A stretch of DNA of 49,224 nt from an uncultured Agathobacter sp. (GTDB lineage Bacteria > Bacillota > Clostridia > Lachnospirales > Lachnospiraceae), in NCBI GenBank assembly GCA_945910395.1, contig CAMDYX010000017.1:1-49224 (forward strand), in the 5' to 3' direction. Below, piece by piece: positions 6,121 through 13,407 of the stretch. Both the position numbers and the translations under genes were made by a program. How positions within the stretch are numbered: position 1 is the first letter of the stretch; each line of letters opens with the position of its first letter. The notes under the pieces are model-generated. The model was not told the origin of the DNA. It ran no database searches and was given only the letters and a program-made list of their open reading frames with translations.

Positions 6121-9100
6121 ATGGCACAGAGAACAGACATTCATAAAGTACTGATTATCGGTTCAGGTCCGATTATCATTGGACAGGCCTGCGAGTTCGA
6201 TTACTCCGGAACACAGGCTTGTAAAGCACTTCGTAAATTAGGCTACGAAATCGTGCTTGTGAACTCGAATCCGGCAACAATTATGACAGACCCGGAAATC
6301 GCAGATGTAACCTACATCGAGCCGTTAAACGTAGATCGTTTGGAACAGATTATCGCAAAGGAGCGTCCGGATGCGGTGCTTCCGAATCTGGGAGGACAGT
6401 CGGGACTGAACCTGTGCTCAGAGCTTTCACAGAAGGGTATATTGGACAAATACAACGTGAAGGTAATCGGGGTACAGGTGGACGCTATCGAGCGTGGTGA
6501 GGATCGTATCGAATTTAAGCATACCATGGAGAAGCTGGGAATCGAGATGGCAAGAAGTGAGGTTGCTTACTCGGTGGAGCAGGCAAAGGAAATTGCGGAG
6601 CGTCTGCATTACCCGGTGGTTCTTCGTCCGGCATACACCATGGGCGGAGCCGGTGGCGGACTTGTATATAATGTGGAAGAGTTAGAGACGGTATGTGCAA
6701 GAGGACTTCAGGCCAGCCTGGTTGGACAGGTTCTGGTAGAGGAATCCATTCTCGGATGGGAAGAGCTAGAGCTTGAGGTTGTGCGGGATGCGGACAACAA
6801 CATGATTACCGTATGCTTCATTGAGAATATCGATCCCCTTGGGGTCCATACCGGGGATTCCTTCTGTTCTGCGCCAATGCTTACCATATCAGAAGAAGTT
6901 CAGAAACGTTTACAGGAAAAATCCTATAAGATTGTAGAGTCCATCGAGGTAATCGGCGGAACCAATGTGCAGTGGGCACATGATCCGGTTACGGATCGGG
7001 ATATCATTATCGAGATCAATCCAAGAACCTCCCGTTCCTCTGCGCTTGCTTCAAAGGCAACCGGATTCCCGATTGCTCTGGTTTCTGCAATGCTTGCGTC
7101 AGGGCTTAAGCTTTCCGAGATTCCATGTGGAAAATACGGAACTCTTGATAAATATGTTCCGGACGGAGATTACGTTGTGATCAAGTTTGCCCGTTGGGCA
7201 TTTGAAAAGTTCAAGGGCGTTGAGGATAAGCTGGGTACTCAGATGCGTGCAGTCGGTGAGGTCATGAGTATCGGAAAGAACTTCAAGGAAGCATTCCAGA
7301 AGGCAATCCGAAGCTTAGAGACCGGACGTTTCGGTCTGGGACATGCGAAAAACTTTGATGAGCTTTCCAAGGAAGAACTATTAAAGAAGCTTGTGTATCC
7401 ATCCAGCGAGCGCTATTTTATCATTTATGAGGCACTTCGCAAGGGTGCCACACCGGATGAAATCTTTGAGATTACAAAGGTGAAGCATTACTTCTTAGAG
7501 CAGATGAAGGAGCTGGTAGAGGAAGAGGAAGCACTTATGAAAAATAAGGGAAGTCTTCCAAGTGATGAGGCTCTCATTCAGGCAAAGAAGGATGGTTTTT
7601 CCGATAAATATTTAAGCCAGATCCTTGGGGTAACGGAGGATGAGGTTCGGGCAAGAAGACTTGCAATCGGCATGACCGAAAGCTGGGAAGGGGTACACGT
7701 AAGCGGAACTCCTGACAGCGCTTATTATTACTCCACCTACAATGCACCGGACAAGAATCCGGTAAAGAATGATAAGCCAAAGGTTATGATTCTTGGCGGT
7801 GGACCTAACCGTATCGGTCAGGGCATCGAGTTTGACTACTGCTGTGTACATGCATCCTTAGCATTAAAGAAACTGGGATTTGAGACCATTATTGTAAACT
7901 GTAACCCGGAGACGGTTTCCACAGATTATGATACCTCGGATAAGCTTTATTTTGAGCCTCTTACCTTAGAGGATGTATTAAGCATCTATGAGAAGGAAAA
8001 GCCGGTGGGAGTAATCGCACAGTTCGGTGGACAGACCCCACTTAATCTTGCAGCAGATCTGGAGAAAAACGGGGTTAAGATTCTTGGAACCGCACCTTCT
8101 GTCATTGATCTGGCAGAGGACAGAGATTTGTTCCGTGCCATGATGGAGAAGCTTGAGATTCCAATGCCGGAGTCCGGAATGGCGGTAACCGTGGAGGATG
8201 CACTTCAAATCGCAGATAGAATCGGATACCCTGTCATGGTTCGTCCTTCTTACGTGCTGGGCGGCCGGGGAATGGAAGTGGTATATGATGCAGAGGCAAT
8301 GGTGGGATATATGAATGCAGCCGTTGGTGTAACACCGGATCGGCCGATTTTGATCGATCGTTTCTTAAATCACGCCATGGAGTGCGAAGCGGATGCAATC
8401 AGTGACGGAACACATGCATTTGTTCCTGCTGTAATGGAACACATTGAGCTTGCAGGAGTACATTCCGGAGACTCTGCCTGTATCATTCCTTCCCGTCATA
8501 TCTCAGAAGAGAATGTAAAGACCATTAAGGAATATACCAGAAAAATTGCAGAGGAGATGCATGTGAAGGGACTTATGAACATGCAGTATGCCATCGAGGA
8601 TGGCAAGGTGTTCGTGCTTGAGGCAAATCCAAGAGCCTCCCGTACTGTACCCCTTGTGTCAAAGGTCTGCGATATCCGCATGGTGCCTCTTGCAATTGAT
8701 ATTGTAACTGCGGAGCTTACCGGAAGACCTTCACCGGTTCCTGCACTTAAGGAAAAGAACATTCCGTATTACGGAGTGAAGGAAGCTGCATTCCCATTTA
8801 ATATGTTCCAGGAGGTTGACCCATTACTTGGACCGGAAATGCGCTCTACCGGAGAAGTTCTTGGACTTTCTTCCTACTGGGGAGAAGCCTTTTACAAGGC
8901 ACAGGAAGCCATTCAGTCGAAGCTTCCGCTTTCCGGCAAGGTATTAATCTCTGTCAACAACAAGGATAAGGCAGAGGTCGTTGAGGTGGCTAAGGGATTT
9001 GCAGATTGCGGATTCGATATCGTGGCATCAAAGCATACCTGTATGCTTCTTAGAGAGAATGGTATCCAGGCAGAGGAAATCAAGAAGCTTCAGGAAGGCC

Positions 9101-9345
9101 GTCCGAATATGATGGATCTCATCCTAAACGGGGAAGTGGATCTGGTAATCAACACCCCATCTGGAAGTGAATCCTTAGATGATGACAGCTATATGAGAAA
9201 ATCTGCAATTAAGAAAAAGATTCCTTATATGACGACAATGGCGGCAGCAAAGGCCACCGTAAATGGCATCCAGTCCATTAAGAAGCGTGGAAACAGCGAA
9301 GTAAAATCTCTTCAGGAGCTCCATGCAGAAATTACAGATTTATAG
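6121..9345 (+). CDS. carB: Carbamoyl-phosphate synthase large subunit
   Basis: This 1074-aa full-length protein makes carbamoyl phosphate from bicarbonate, ammonia and two ATP for pyrimidine and arginine synthesis. It has the two homologous ATP-grasp halves: the first starts with VLIIGSGPIIIGQACEFDYS, the second with VMILGGGPNRIGQGIEFDYC. Each carries its ATP-grasp loop (RPAYTMGGAGGGLVYN and RPSYVLGGRGMEVVYD). The C-terminal MGS-like allosteric domain (from about residue 935) includes VDLVINTPSG. GGGGAAAAAAC precedes the ATG. The glutaminase partner carA is not adjacent and not elsewhere in the window, so it must be encoded at another locus. Confidence 0.97.
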   Translation: MAQRTDIHKVLIIGSGPIIIGQACEFDYSGTQACKALRKLGYEIVLVNSNPATIMTDPEIADVTYIEPLNVDRLEQIIAKERPDAVLPNLGGQSGLNLCSELSQKGILDKYNVKVIGVQVDAIERGEDRIEFKHTMEKLGIEMARSEVAYSVEQAKEIAERLHYPVVLRPAYTMGGAGGGLVYNVEELETVCARGLQASLVGQVLVEESILGWEELELEVVRDADNNMITVCFIENIDPLGVHTGDSFCSAPMLTISEEVQKRLQEKSYKIVESIEVIGGTNVQWAHDPVTDRDIIIEINPRTSRSSALASKATGFPIALVSAMLASGLKLSEIPCGKYGTLDKYVPDGDYVVIKFARWAFEKFKGVEDKLGTQMRAVGEVMSIGKNFKEAFQKAIRSLETGRFGLGHAKNFDELSKEELLKKLVYPSSERYFIIYEALRKGATPDEIFEITKVKHYFLEQMKELVEEEEALMKNKGSLPSDEALIQAKKDGFSDKYLSQILGVTEDEVRARRLAIGMTESWEGVHVSGTPDSAYYYSTYNAPDKNPVKNDKPKVMILGGGPNRIGQGIEFDYCCVHASLALKKLGFETIIVNCNPETVSTDYDTSDKLYFEPLTLEDVLSIYEKEKPVGVIAQFGGQTPLNLAADLEKNGVKILGTAPSVIDLAEDRDLFRAMMEKLEIPMPESGMAVTVEDALQIADRIGYPVMVRPSYVLGGRGMEVVYDAEAMVGYMNAAVGVTPDRPILIDRFLNHAMECEADAISDGTHAFVPAVMEHIELAGVHSGDSACIIPSRHISEENVKTIKEYTRKIAEEMHVKGLMNMQYAIEDGKVFVLEANPRASRTVPLVSKVCDIRMVPLAIDIVTAELTGRPSPVPALKEKNIPYYGVKEAAFPFNMFQEVDPLLGPEMRSTGEVLGLSSYWGEAFYKAQEAIQSKLPLSGKVLISVNNKDKAEVVEVAKGFADCGFDIVASKHTCMLLRENGIQAEEIKKLQEGRPNMMDLILNGEVDLVINTPSGSESLDDDSYMRKSAIKKKIPYMTTMAAAKATVNGIQSIKKRGNSEVKSLQELHAEITDL

Positions 9346-9352
9346 AATGAAA

Positions 9353-9406
9353 AATCCCATTTTGGAAATATGCAAATTCATTCTAGAACATATTTCTGAA
9401 ATGTGA
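9353..9406. repeat. Deletion derivative of the dispersed hairpin element
   Basis: The segment joins an outer end (TCCCATTTTGGAAATATG) to CAAATTCATTCTAGAACATATTTCTGAAATG, which is the arm seen in full copies. The central stem and loop are missing. It lies just downstream of carB, before the terminator at 9418. Confidence 0.5.
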
Positions 9407-9417
9407 TAATGAAAATG

Positions 9418-9447
9418 GCAGCGTTCGGTATCGTTCGCTGCTTTTTT
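9418..9447 (+). terminator. Rho-independent terminator of carB
   Basis: GCAGCG (9418-9423) pairs with CGCTGC (9436-9441), with a 12-nt loop, followed by TTTTTT. Confidence 0.85.
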
Positions 9448-9567
9448 ATGAAATCCGATTTTACTGCAAAGTATTTTTACGTAAAAGGTCAAGAAATATG
9501 TTGGGCTATCGTATAATATATACTTATCGATCGATGGAACAAATAAACGGGAATGGAAGGTTGGAAC

Positions 9568-10383
9568 ATGGCAAATAATGCGGAAGTACTAATTCGGGCT
9601 TTGGACTATATCGAGGATAATATTGCAGGAGAGATTATGCTTCAGGAACTTGCAGATTATTGTTATGTATCGGTATCAAGCCTTCAGAAGACATTCAAAT
9701 ATGTATTTCATGTATCGGTTAAAGAATATATTCTAAGAAGGCGTTTTTCCTGTGCTGCAAAATATATGTTACAGACAGACGATAATATACTTGATATTGC
9801 ATTAAAATTCGGATATTCCAATGCAGAGAGTTTTACCAGAGGCTTTCGTAAGATATGGGGAATCACACCGAGTGAATACCGGAAAACTTGGCATTTCTCT
9901 GGCCATACACCGAAATTTTCTGTTCAGAGAATGTATTTGAATCTGGAGGATGATGATATGAGTAGAGTAAAATATGATCTAACGGAATTATACGATGTGA
10001 TACAGGAAAGGAAGAATAATGCTTATGTATGTGCAGACTTGCGCCGGTTAATGTGGATTAATGATAATCTTGGAAGAGACGCAGGTGATGCGGCACTGTT
10101 GGAGTTAATGCGCCGTGTGGAAAATGCATGCGATGATGAGGATATTTTTCTGAGAATTGGCGGAGATGAATTTGTTGTTTTTACGAATAAACATAACATG
10201 GAACATGCGAATGAAATTGTTCAGAAGGTATCGCTCCAAAATGATCAGACAATCAAATGCGGGGATAAGGAATTTCCTGTACATGTTCATATTGGGGCAT
10301 TTCAAGGTAGTTTTGAAAAACATGTCAATGCAAATGATATGTTTGCAAAAATAGAAGAAGGAATTCATGAAATGAAGAAATAA
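9568..10383 (+). CDS. AraC-type DNA-binding protein fused to a GGDEF domain
   Basis: The 271-aa protein starts with an AraC HTH domain (about residues 8-105). Two helix-turn-helix units are visible, including LQELADYCYVSVSSLQKTFK and ILDIALKFGYSNAESFTRGF, ending ITPSEYRK. A GGDEF-like domain follows (about 145-271) with CADLRRLMWINDNLGRDAGD and an intact GGDEF at 198-202. The domain keeps metal-site and ND residues but is short and divergent at its C-terminus, so cyclase activity or GTP/c-di-GMP sensing are both possible. AraC regulators usually carry a sugar-binding or cupin domain instead. I chose the ATG at 9568 because GGAAGG lies 7 bp upstream; an in-frame ATG at 9553 lacks a site. No cognate target gene is obvious. 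Confidence 0.85.
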   Translation: MANNAEVLIRALDYIEDNIAGEIMLQELADYCYVSVSSLQKTFKYVFHVSVKEYILRRRFSCAAKYMLQTDDNILDIALKFGYSNAESFTRGFRKIWGITPSEYRKTWHFSGHTPKFSVQRMYLNLEDDDMSRVKYDLTELYDVIQERKNNAYVCADLRRLMWINDNLGRDAGDAALLELMRRVENACDDEDIFLRIGGDEFVVFTNKHNMEHANEIVQKVSLQNDQTIKCGDKEFPVHVHIGAFQGSFEKHVNANDMFAKIEEGIHEMKK

Positions 10384-10424
10384 GCTCCGATTGTCAAGCC
10401 GTTTAAGTGAATAGTAAAAAAAAT

Positions 10425-10467
10425 AAAAGTACACTAATCCATTATCAAAATAGATCGGTGTACTTTT
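10425..10467 (+). terminator. Rho-independent terminator after the AraC-GGDEF gene
   Basis: AAAAGTACAC pairs with GTGTACTTTT across a loop of about 22 nt, followed by further T residues. Confidence 0.8.
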
Positions 10468-10485
10468 TTATTTATACATTATGGA

Positions 10486-10540
10486 AAGTTTACTTGACAT
10501 TTATTAGAAAAGGCATATAATAAAAATGGAAAGTAAACTT
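10486..10540 (+). promoter_or_regulatory. Promoter flanked by a perfect 10-bp inverted repeat (probable autoregulatory operator)
   Basis: A near-consensus promoter, TTGACA (10494-10499) with a 16-bp spacer and TATAAT (10516-10521), serves the XRE/membrane-protein pair. AAGTTTACTT (10486-10495) overlaps the -35 and its exact inverse AAGTAAACTT (10531-10540) lies just after the -10. A dyad around the promoter of an XRE gene is the usual sign of repression by the gene's own product. Confidence 0.75.
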
Positions 10541-10569
10541 AACATACGGAAGGAGATGATGAAGTACAA

Positions 10570-10773
10570 ATGAAAAACAGACTGGAAGAACTTAGAAAAG
10601 CAAGAGGGATTAAACAAGAAGAATTAGCGGATGCGATGGAGGTTTCAAGACAAACGATCGGATCGTTGGAAAATGGAAGATACAATCCATCCATCTTGTT
10701 AGCATTTAAGCTTGCAAAGTATTTTGAAATGTCAATTGAAGAAATATTTATTTACGAGGAGGAATCAAAATGA
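10570..10773 (+). CDS. Small XRE-family transcriptional regulator
   Basis: This 67-aa protein is a single Cro/C1-type helix-turn-helix domain. The motif runs through LRKARGIKQEELADAMEVSR and QTIGSLENGRYNPSILLAFK, followed by LAKYFEMSIEEIFIYEE, as in the YozG-like minimal regulators of Firmicutes. AGGAG lies 14 bp before the ATG, a rather long spacing. The stop codon overlaps the next start as ATGA, so it is coupled to the downstream membrane protein. The inverted repeat around its promoter suggests autorepression. The signal it answers is unknown. Confidence 0.9.
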   Translation: MKNRLEELRKARGIKQEELADAMEVSRQTIGSLENGRYNPSILLAFKLAKYFEMSIEEIFIYEEESK

Positions 10774-11195
10774 AAAAAGCAGATTGGTTGATTACAGTAA
10801 TTGGGATTATCCTATTAGGAGCAGGTCTGTATATGGTAAAGACATTTGATGATGCACAGGGCATTTTTCTGACGTTACCCTATATCCTGATAGGAGTAGG
10901 ATGTGGCGTTTTCGGAGCCGGAATAAGCAACATCATTTCGAAAAAGGCTATCTCAAAGGATGCAGATTTGCAGAAGAAGCTTACAATAGAAGCAAATGAT
11001 GAGCGCAATATTGCAATAGCAAATCGTGCAAAAGCAAAGGCATTTGATTGCATGACTTTTGTATTCGGAATATTGATGTTAACATTTGCGCTGATGAATA
11101 TGGATTTGGCTGCCACATTACTTTTGGTAGCGGCCTATTTGTTTGTGCATATCTACGGGATATATTATCGCTTAAAATATGAGAAAGAGATGTAA
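10770..11195 (+). CDS. Small four-helix membrane protein paired with an XRE regulator
   Basis: This 141-aa hydrophobic protein has four predicted helices: about 6-24, 30-52, 90-108 and 111-131. A cytoplasmic-looking segment lies between helices 2 and 3 (about 56-88) and is rich in charged residues, including ANDERNIAIANRAKAKAF. That DER-containing block loosely recalls DUF2178-type membrane proteins found beside XRE regulators, but I am not certain of the family. It overlaps the regulator gene by 4 bp (ATGA). Such pairs are common in Firmicutes, with the regulator thought to control the membrane protein. Function unknown. Confidence 0.8.
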   Translation: MKKADWLITVIGIILLGAGLYMVKTFDDAQGIFLTLPYILIGVGCGVFGAGISNIISKKAISKDADLQKKLTIEANDERNIAIANRAKAKAFDCMTFVFGILMLTFALMNMDLAATLLLVAAYLFVHIYGIYYRLKYEKEM

Positions 11196-11261
11196 AGTTT
11201 TCTTAAAAGTATTTGTGAGCGTGTGAAAAATCTGCAAGTTTCATATAAATATATATGAGCC

Positions 11262-11301
11262 AGGTCTCCTTAATCAAAATAAAAATATCTTAGGGGGACC
11301 T
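11262..11301 (+). repeat. Stem-loop downstream of the XRE/membrane-protein operon
   Basis: AGGTCTCC (11262-11269) pairs with GGGGGACCT (11293-11301) with one mismatch around an A/T-rich loop. It could act as a processing or pausing site. The T-run after it is short (CCTTTAATT), so it is at best a weak terminator. Confidence 0.5.
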
Positions 11302-11325
11302 TTAATTGTGGAAAGCAGGAAAAAG

Positions 11326-11521
11326 CAGAATTTACCTCTAAATACCTTATTTCTAAAGTGGTTATACGTAAATTCTGAACCGAATTTGTCGCTGGAGAGA
11401 GGATGATTACATATAAGCGTAGGGATTTTTTGGATCTTATATGTAATTCCAAGTTGGAAAATGATCTTTAGGAGGCAAAAGTTACGTATAAGTTTAAAAA
11501 AATCTGATAGCTTATATGTAA
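11326..11521. repeat. Three tandem stem-loops with ~75-bp period
   Basis: Three hairpins follow one another: 11326-11377 (CAGAATTTAC with GTAAATTCTG), 11406-11447 (ATTACATATAAG with CTTATATGTAAT, 12 perfect pairs) and 11482-11521 (TTACGTATAAG with CTTATATGTAA, one G-T wobble). The right arms share the core TTATAYGTAA at 11363, 11437 and 11512, a spacing of 74-75 bp. The second and third are each preceded by purine-rich sequence (GAGAGAGGATG, TTTAGGAGG). The region from 11196 to 11840 holds no convincing gene apart from a possible short reading frame at 11711; besides these hairpins it holds a repeat remnant and a promoter. Confidence 0.7.
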
Positions 11522-11596
11522 TTGGAAGAAAAAGTGCATTCGTGAAAGAACGATGTCTACAGATAAATTCATCTATTTCTTTTCATTTATATATAA

Positions 11597-11628
11597 CATT
11601 CTGAGGAACACATTTCTGAAAAGGGAGT
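11597..11628 (+). repeat. Outer-end remnant of the dispersed hairpin element
   Basis: ATTCTGAGGAACACATTTCT continuing to GAAAAGGGAGT matches the right outer end of the element at 20262-20449 (ATTCTTAGGAACACATTTCC, then GAAATGGGAGT). The rest of the element is absent. Confidence 0.6.
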
Positions 11629-11647
11629 AAAATAATAAAATTTCTAC

Positions 11648-11677
11648 TTACATTGAACTATAAAAATGTGATAGAAT
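11648..11677 (+). promoter_or_regulatory. Candidate promoter of the small membrane protein gene at 11841
   Basis: TTACAT (11648-11653), an 18-bp spacer, and TAGAAT (11672-11677). Transcription from here would give a leader of about 155 nt before the ATG at 11841. Confidence 0.45.
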
Positions 11678-11710
11678 ACGGAAGAACTAAATAAAGAGCA
11701 TAAACGACAC

Positions 11711-11840
11711 ATGTGGTGCATAGCGCGTAAATCTGATCACGGTAAATATGTAATCTACAAAGATGAAATAGAACCGTCAGATATGCCGGGGGCTACATGT
11801 GTCTTTTTGTTGCAAAGAATGATGAAAAGGAGAATCTTTT
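11711..11840 (+). other. Leader region with a possible short coding remnant
   Basis: An open frame from the ATG at 11711 reads MWCIARKSDHGKYVIYKDEI, then EPSDMPGATCVFLLQRMM, with protein-like composition. There is no ribosome site before the ATG and the frame runs out of phase into the gene at 11841. It may be the remains of an older gene or a leader peptide. I do not recognise it. Confidence 0.2.
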
Positions 11841-12230
11841 ATGCCAAGAAACCAATTTCAGAGGATGGTATTTGCCTTCCTCACTGTATTAGTAACCGTA
11901 CATGGATATGTATTTTACAGTCTTTATGTTGTGAACGGAAATACATTGATGCAGATCAATGGTGCTGACAGCGTAATCCATGCAATCAATACCCAGGGTG
12001 GGGTATATATGTTTGGGAGAATGGTTCCTATATGGGCCTTTGGAAAACTTTTTGCGAAGGATATCGCTGCCAGAAATTCCACAGAAATGCCGGAACGTCC
12101 ACAGAATGAGCAGGAAGCAATTGCAGATATTTTCAGAAGAATGGATGAAATTCAGAAAGATATTGCTCATGAGAGAAGACAGAGAAAGAAGCTGGCGGAG
12201 CAAATTGCAAATAGTGATTCCGTAAAATAG
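11841..12230 (+). CDS. Small membrane protein, DUF2798-like
   Basis: This 129-aa protein has two predicted helices (about 9-32 and 52-70). The N-terminus MPRNQFQRMVFAFLTVLVTV resembles DUF2798-type proteins, which also begin MP.N..Q..VF. The C-terminal 50 residues are charged and helical (EQEAIADIFRRMDEIQKDIA, HERRQRKKLAEQIA), likely a short cytoplasmic coiled coil. AAGGAG lies 8 bp before the ATG. It has its own promoter and ends at a strong bidirectional terminator shared with apbE. Function unknown; the family link is tentative. Confidence 0.7.
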   Translation: MPRNQFQRMVFAFLTVLVTVHGYVFYSLYVVNGNTLMQINGADSVIHAINTQGGVYMFGRMVPIWAFGKLFAKDIAARNSTEMPERPQNEQEAIADIFRRMDEIQKDIAHERRQRKKLAEQIANSDSVK

Positions 12231-12241
12231 TAAATACATAA

Positions 12242-12286
12242 AAAAACAGCAGCAACTGTGCAAGCTACAGTCGCTGCTGTTTTTTA
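12242..12286. terminator. Bidirectional terminator between convergent genes
   Basis: AAACAGCAGC and ACTGT (12243-12259) pair with ACAGT and GCTGCTGTTT (12267-12282). Poly-A on the left and poly-T on the right let it work on both strands, serving the 11841 gene and apbE, whose stop codon overlaps it. Confidence 0.9.
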
Positions 12287-13339
12287 TTTCTTGATATATG
12301 CTTCAAATCCATCGGAATACACCTTACTTCCATCCGGCAGAATCCACATGGCTTCTGTATTGTCCAGATTTTTTACAAATTCCTGACCTTCCTCCAGTGA
12401 CATGTTAAAAAGTGCGGTAGAGTAGGCATCTCCAAGCCCGGCATCTGTATTAAGAACCGATACGGAAAGAAAATTATCCTCCGGGAAAAGGGTCTTCGGA
12501 TTGATAATGTGATGATATTTGATGTCTCCCACATAGTAGAACCGCTGATAAGAACCGCTGGTGGATAATGCCATATCACAAAAGCTGATGACCTCGGAAT
12601 AGCTTTCCTCCGAGGAAAGATCCGGATTTTGTATCGCAACTGTCCAGTTGGAACCATCCGGTTTTGTTCCAATCGTGCGGACGTTCCCGCCGATGTTTAA
12701 GGAGTAGTGGGTGACACCCATCTCAATCAGATCCTGTGTAATCCGCTCGATTGCGTATCCTTTGGCAAAAGCACCAACGTCGCATTTTAACAGGGGATCT
12801 GCATAAGCGATGGTGGAGGCGGATTCATCAATGATGATGTCATCGATATTGCAATGAAGTGAAGCCTCCTCAAGCTTAGCAAGGTCCGGTACAGAAGCAT
12901 TGGCTGGATCAAAGCTTGCCTCCTCCCTGTGGTCGTGCCAGATGGAAAATACAGAACCCATGGCAAAATCCGTCAATCCGTTGGTGGAAGCATAGATTTC
13001 TTTCCCAAGTGTAAAGAGCTTGATCATATCCTCATCCACAGAAACAGGGGCTTTTCCGGCATCACGATTGACGACATAGAGATTATTTACGGATGATAGT
13101 GTATTGTAGTTATCATATAATCCGTCGTAGCGTGCCAATTCGCTTTCAATAAAGCTGCAAATCTGATGAAATTCTTCTTCTGTTTCTTCATAGCCCACAA
13201 TCGTTGCAACCGTATCAAAATAATCAAACAGGACCTGTGAGTATTTATTCAGCACCGGTTTCTTTGAAAAACTGCAGCCATTTAGGAATAGAGTTGTACA
13301 AAGCATCATACAGATGAAAGTAGAAATTCTTTTTTTCAT
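12284..13339 (-). CDS. apbE: FAD:protein FMN transferase, lipoprotein
   Basis: This 351-aa secreted lipoprotein moves FMN from FAD onto Thr/Ser of target proteins such as RnfG and RnfD on the outer face of the membrane. The signal peptide ends in the lipobox LFLNGC (Cys22). Family motifs are clear: CDVGAFAKGYAIERI (FAD/Mg site), SLNIGGNVRTIG, HHIINPKT and the metal-binding DAYSTALF near the C-terminus. I chose the ATG at 13339 (GAGG 7 bp upstream) over a TTG two codons earlier. It lies downstream of a two-domain flavinylation-type lipoprotein and divergent from rnfC, the usual genomic link for its substrates. A terminator-like hairpin in front probably lowers its expression relative to the lipoprotein. 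Confidence 0.95.
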   Translation of the reverse strand: MKKRISTFICMMLCTTLFLNGCSFSKKPVLNKYSQVLFDYFDTVATIVGYEETEEEFHQICSFIESELARYDGLYDNYNTLSSVNNLYVVNRDAGKAPVSVDEDMIKLFTLGKEIYASTNGLTDFAMGSVFSIWHDHREEASFDPANASVPDLAKLEEASLHCNIDDIIIDESASTIAYADPLLKCDVGAFAKGYAIERITQDLIEMGVTHYSLNIGGNVRTIGTKPDGSNWTVAIQNPDLSSEESYSEVISFCDMALSTSGSYQRFYYVGDIKYHHIINPKTLFPEDNFLSVSVLNTDAGLGDAYSTALFNMSLEEGQEFVKNLDNTEAMWILPDGSKVYSDGFEAYIKK

Positions 13340-13351
13340 AGTCAAGCCTCA

Positions 13352-13381
13352 TAAAAATAGGAGGACGAAAATTCGTCCTCC
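13352..13381 (-). terminator. Intra-operon terminator/attenuator before apbE
   Basis: On the minus strand GGAGGACGAA pairs perfectly with TTCGTCCTCC around a 2-nt centre and is followed by TATTTTT. It lies between the lipoprotein gene and apbE, so only part of the transcripts would reach apbE. Because the 3' arm is CCTCC, it does not supply the apbE ribosome site, which is a separate GAGG. Confidence 0.75.
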
Positions 13382-13407
13382 CGAAATTATCCTATCGTAT
13401 CTTCCGA

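Noticed and set aside
11326..11521. Tandem repeats as a CRISPR array
   Set aside because: Only three units, repeats of about 10-12 bp as inverted pairs, no uniform spacers and no cas genes.
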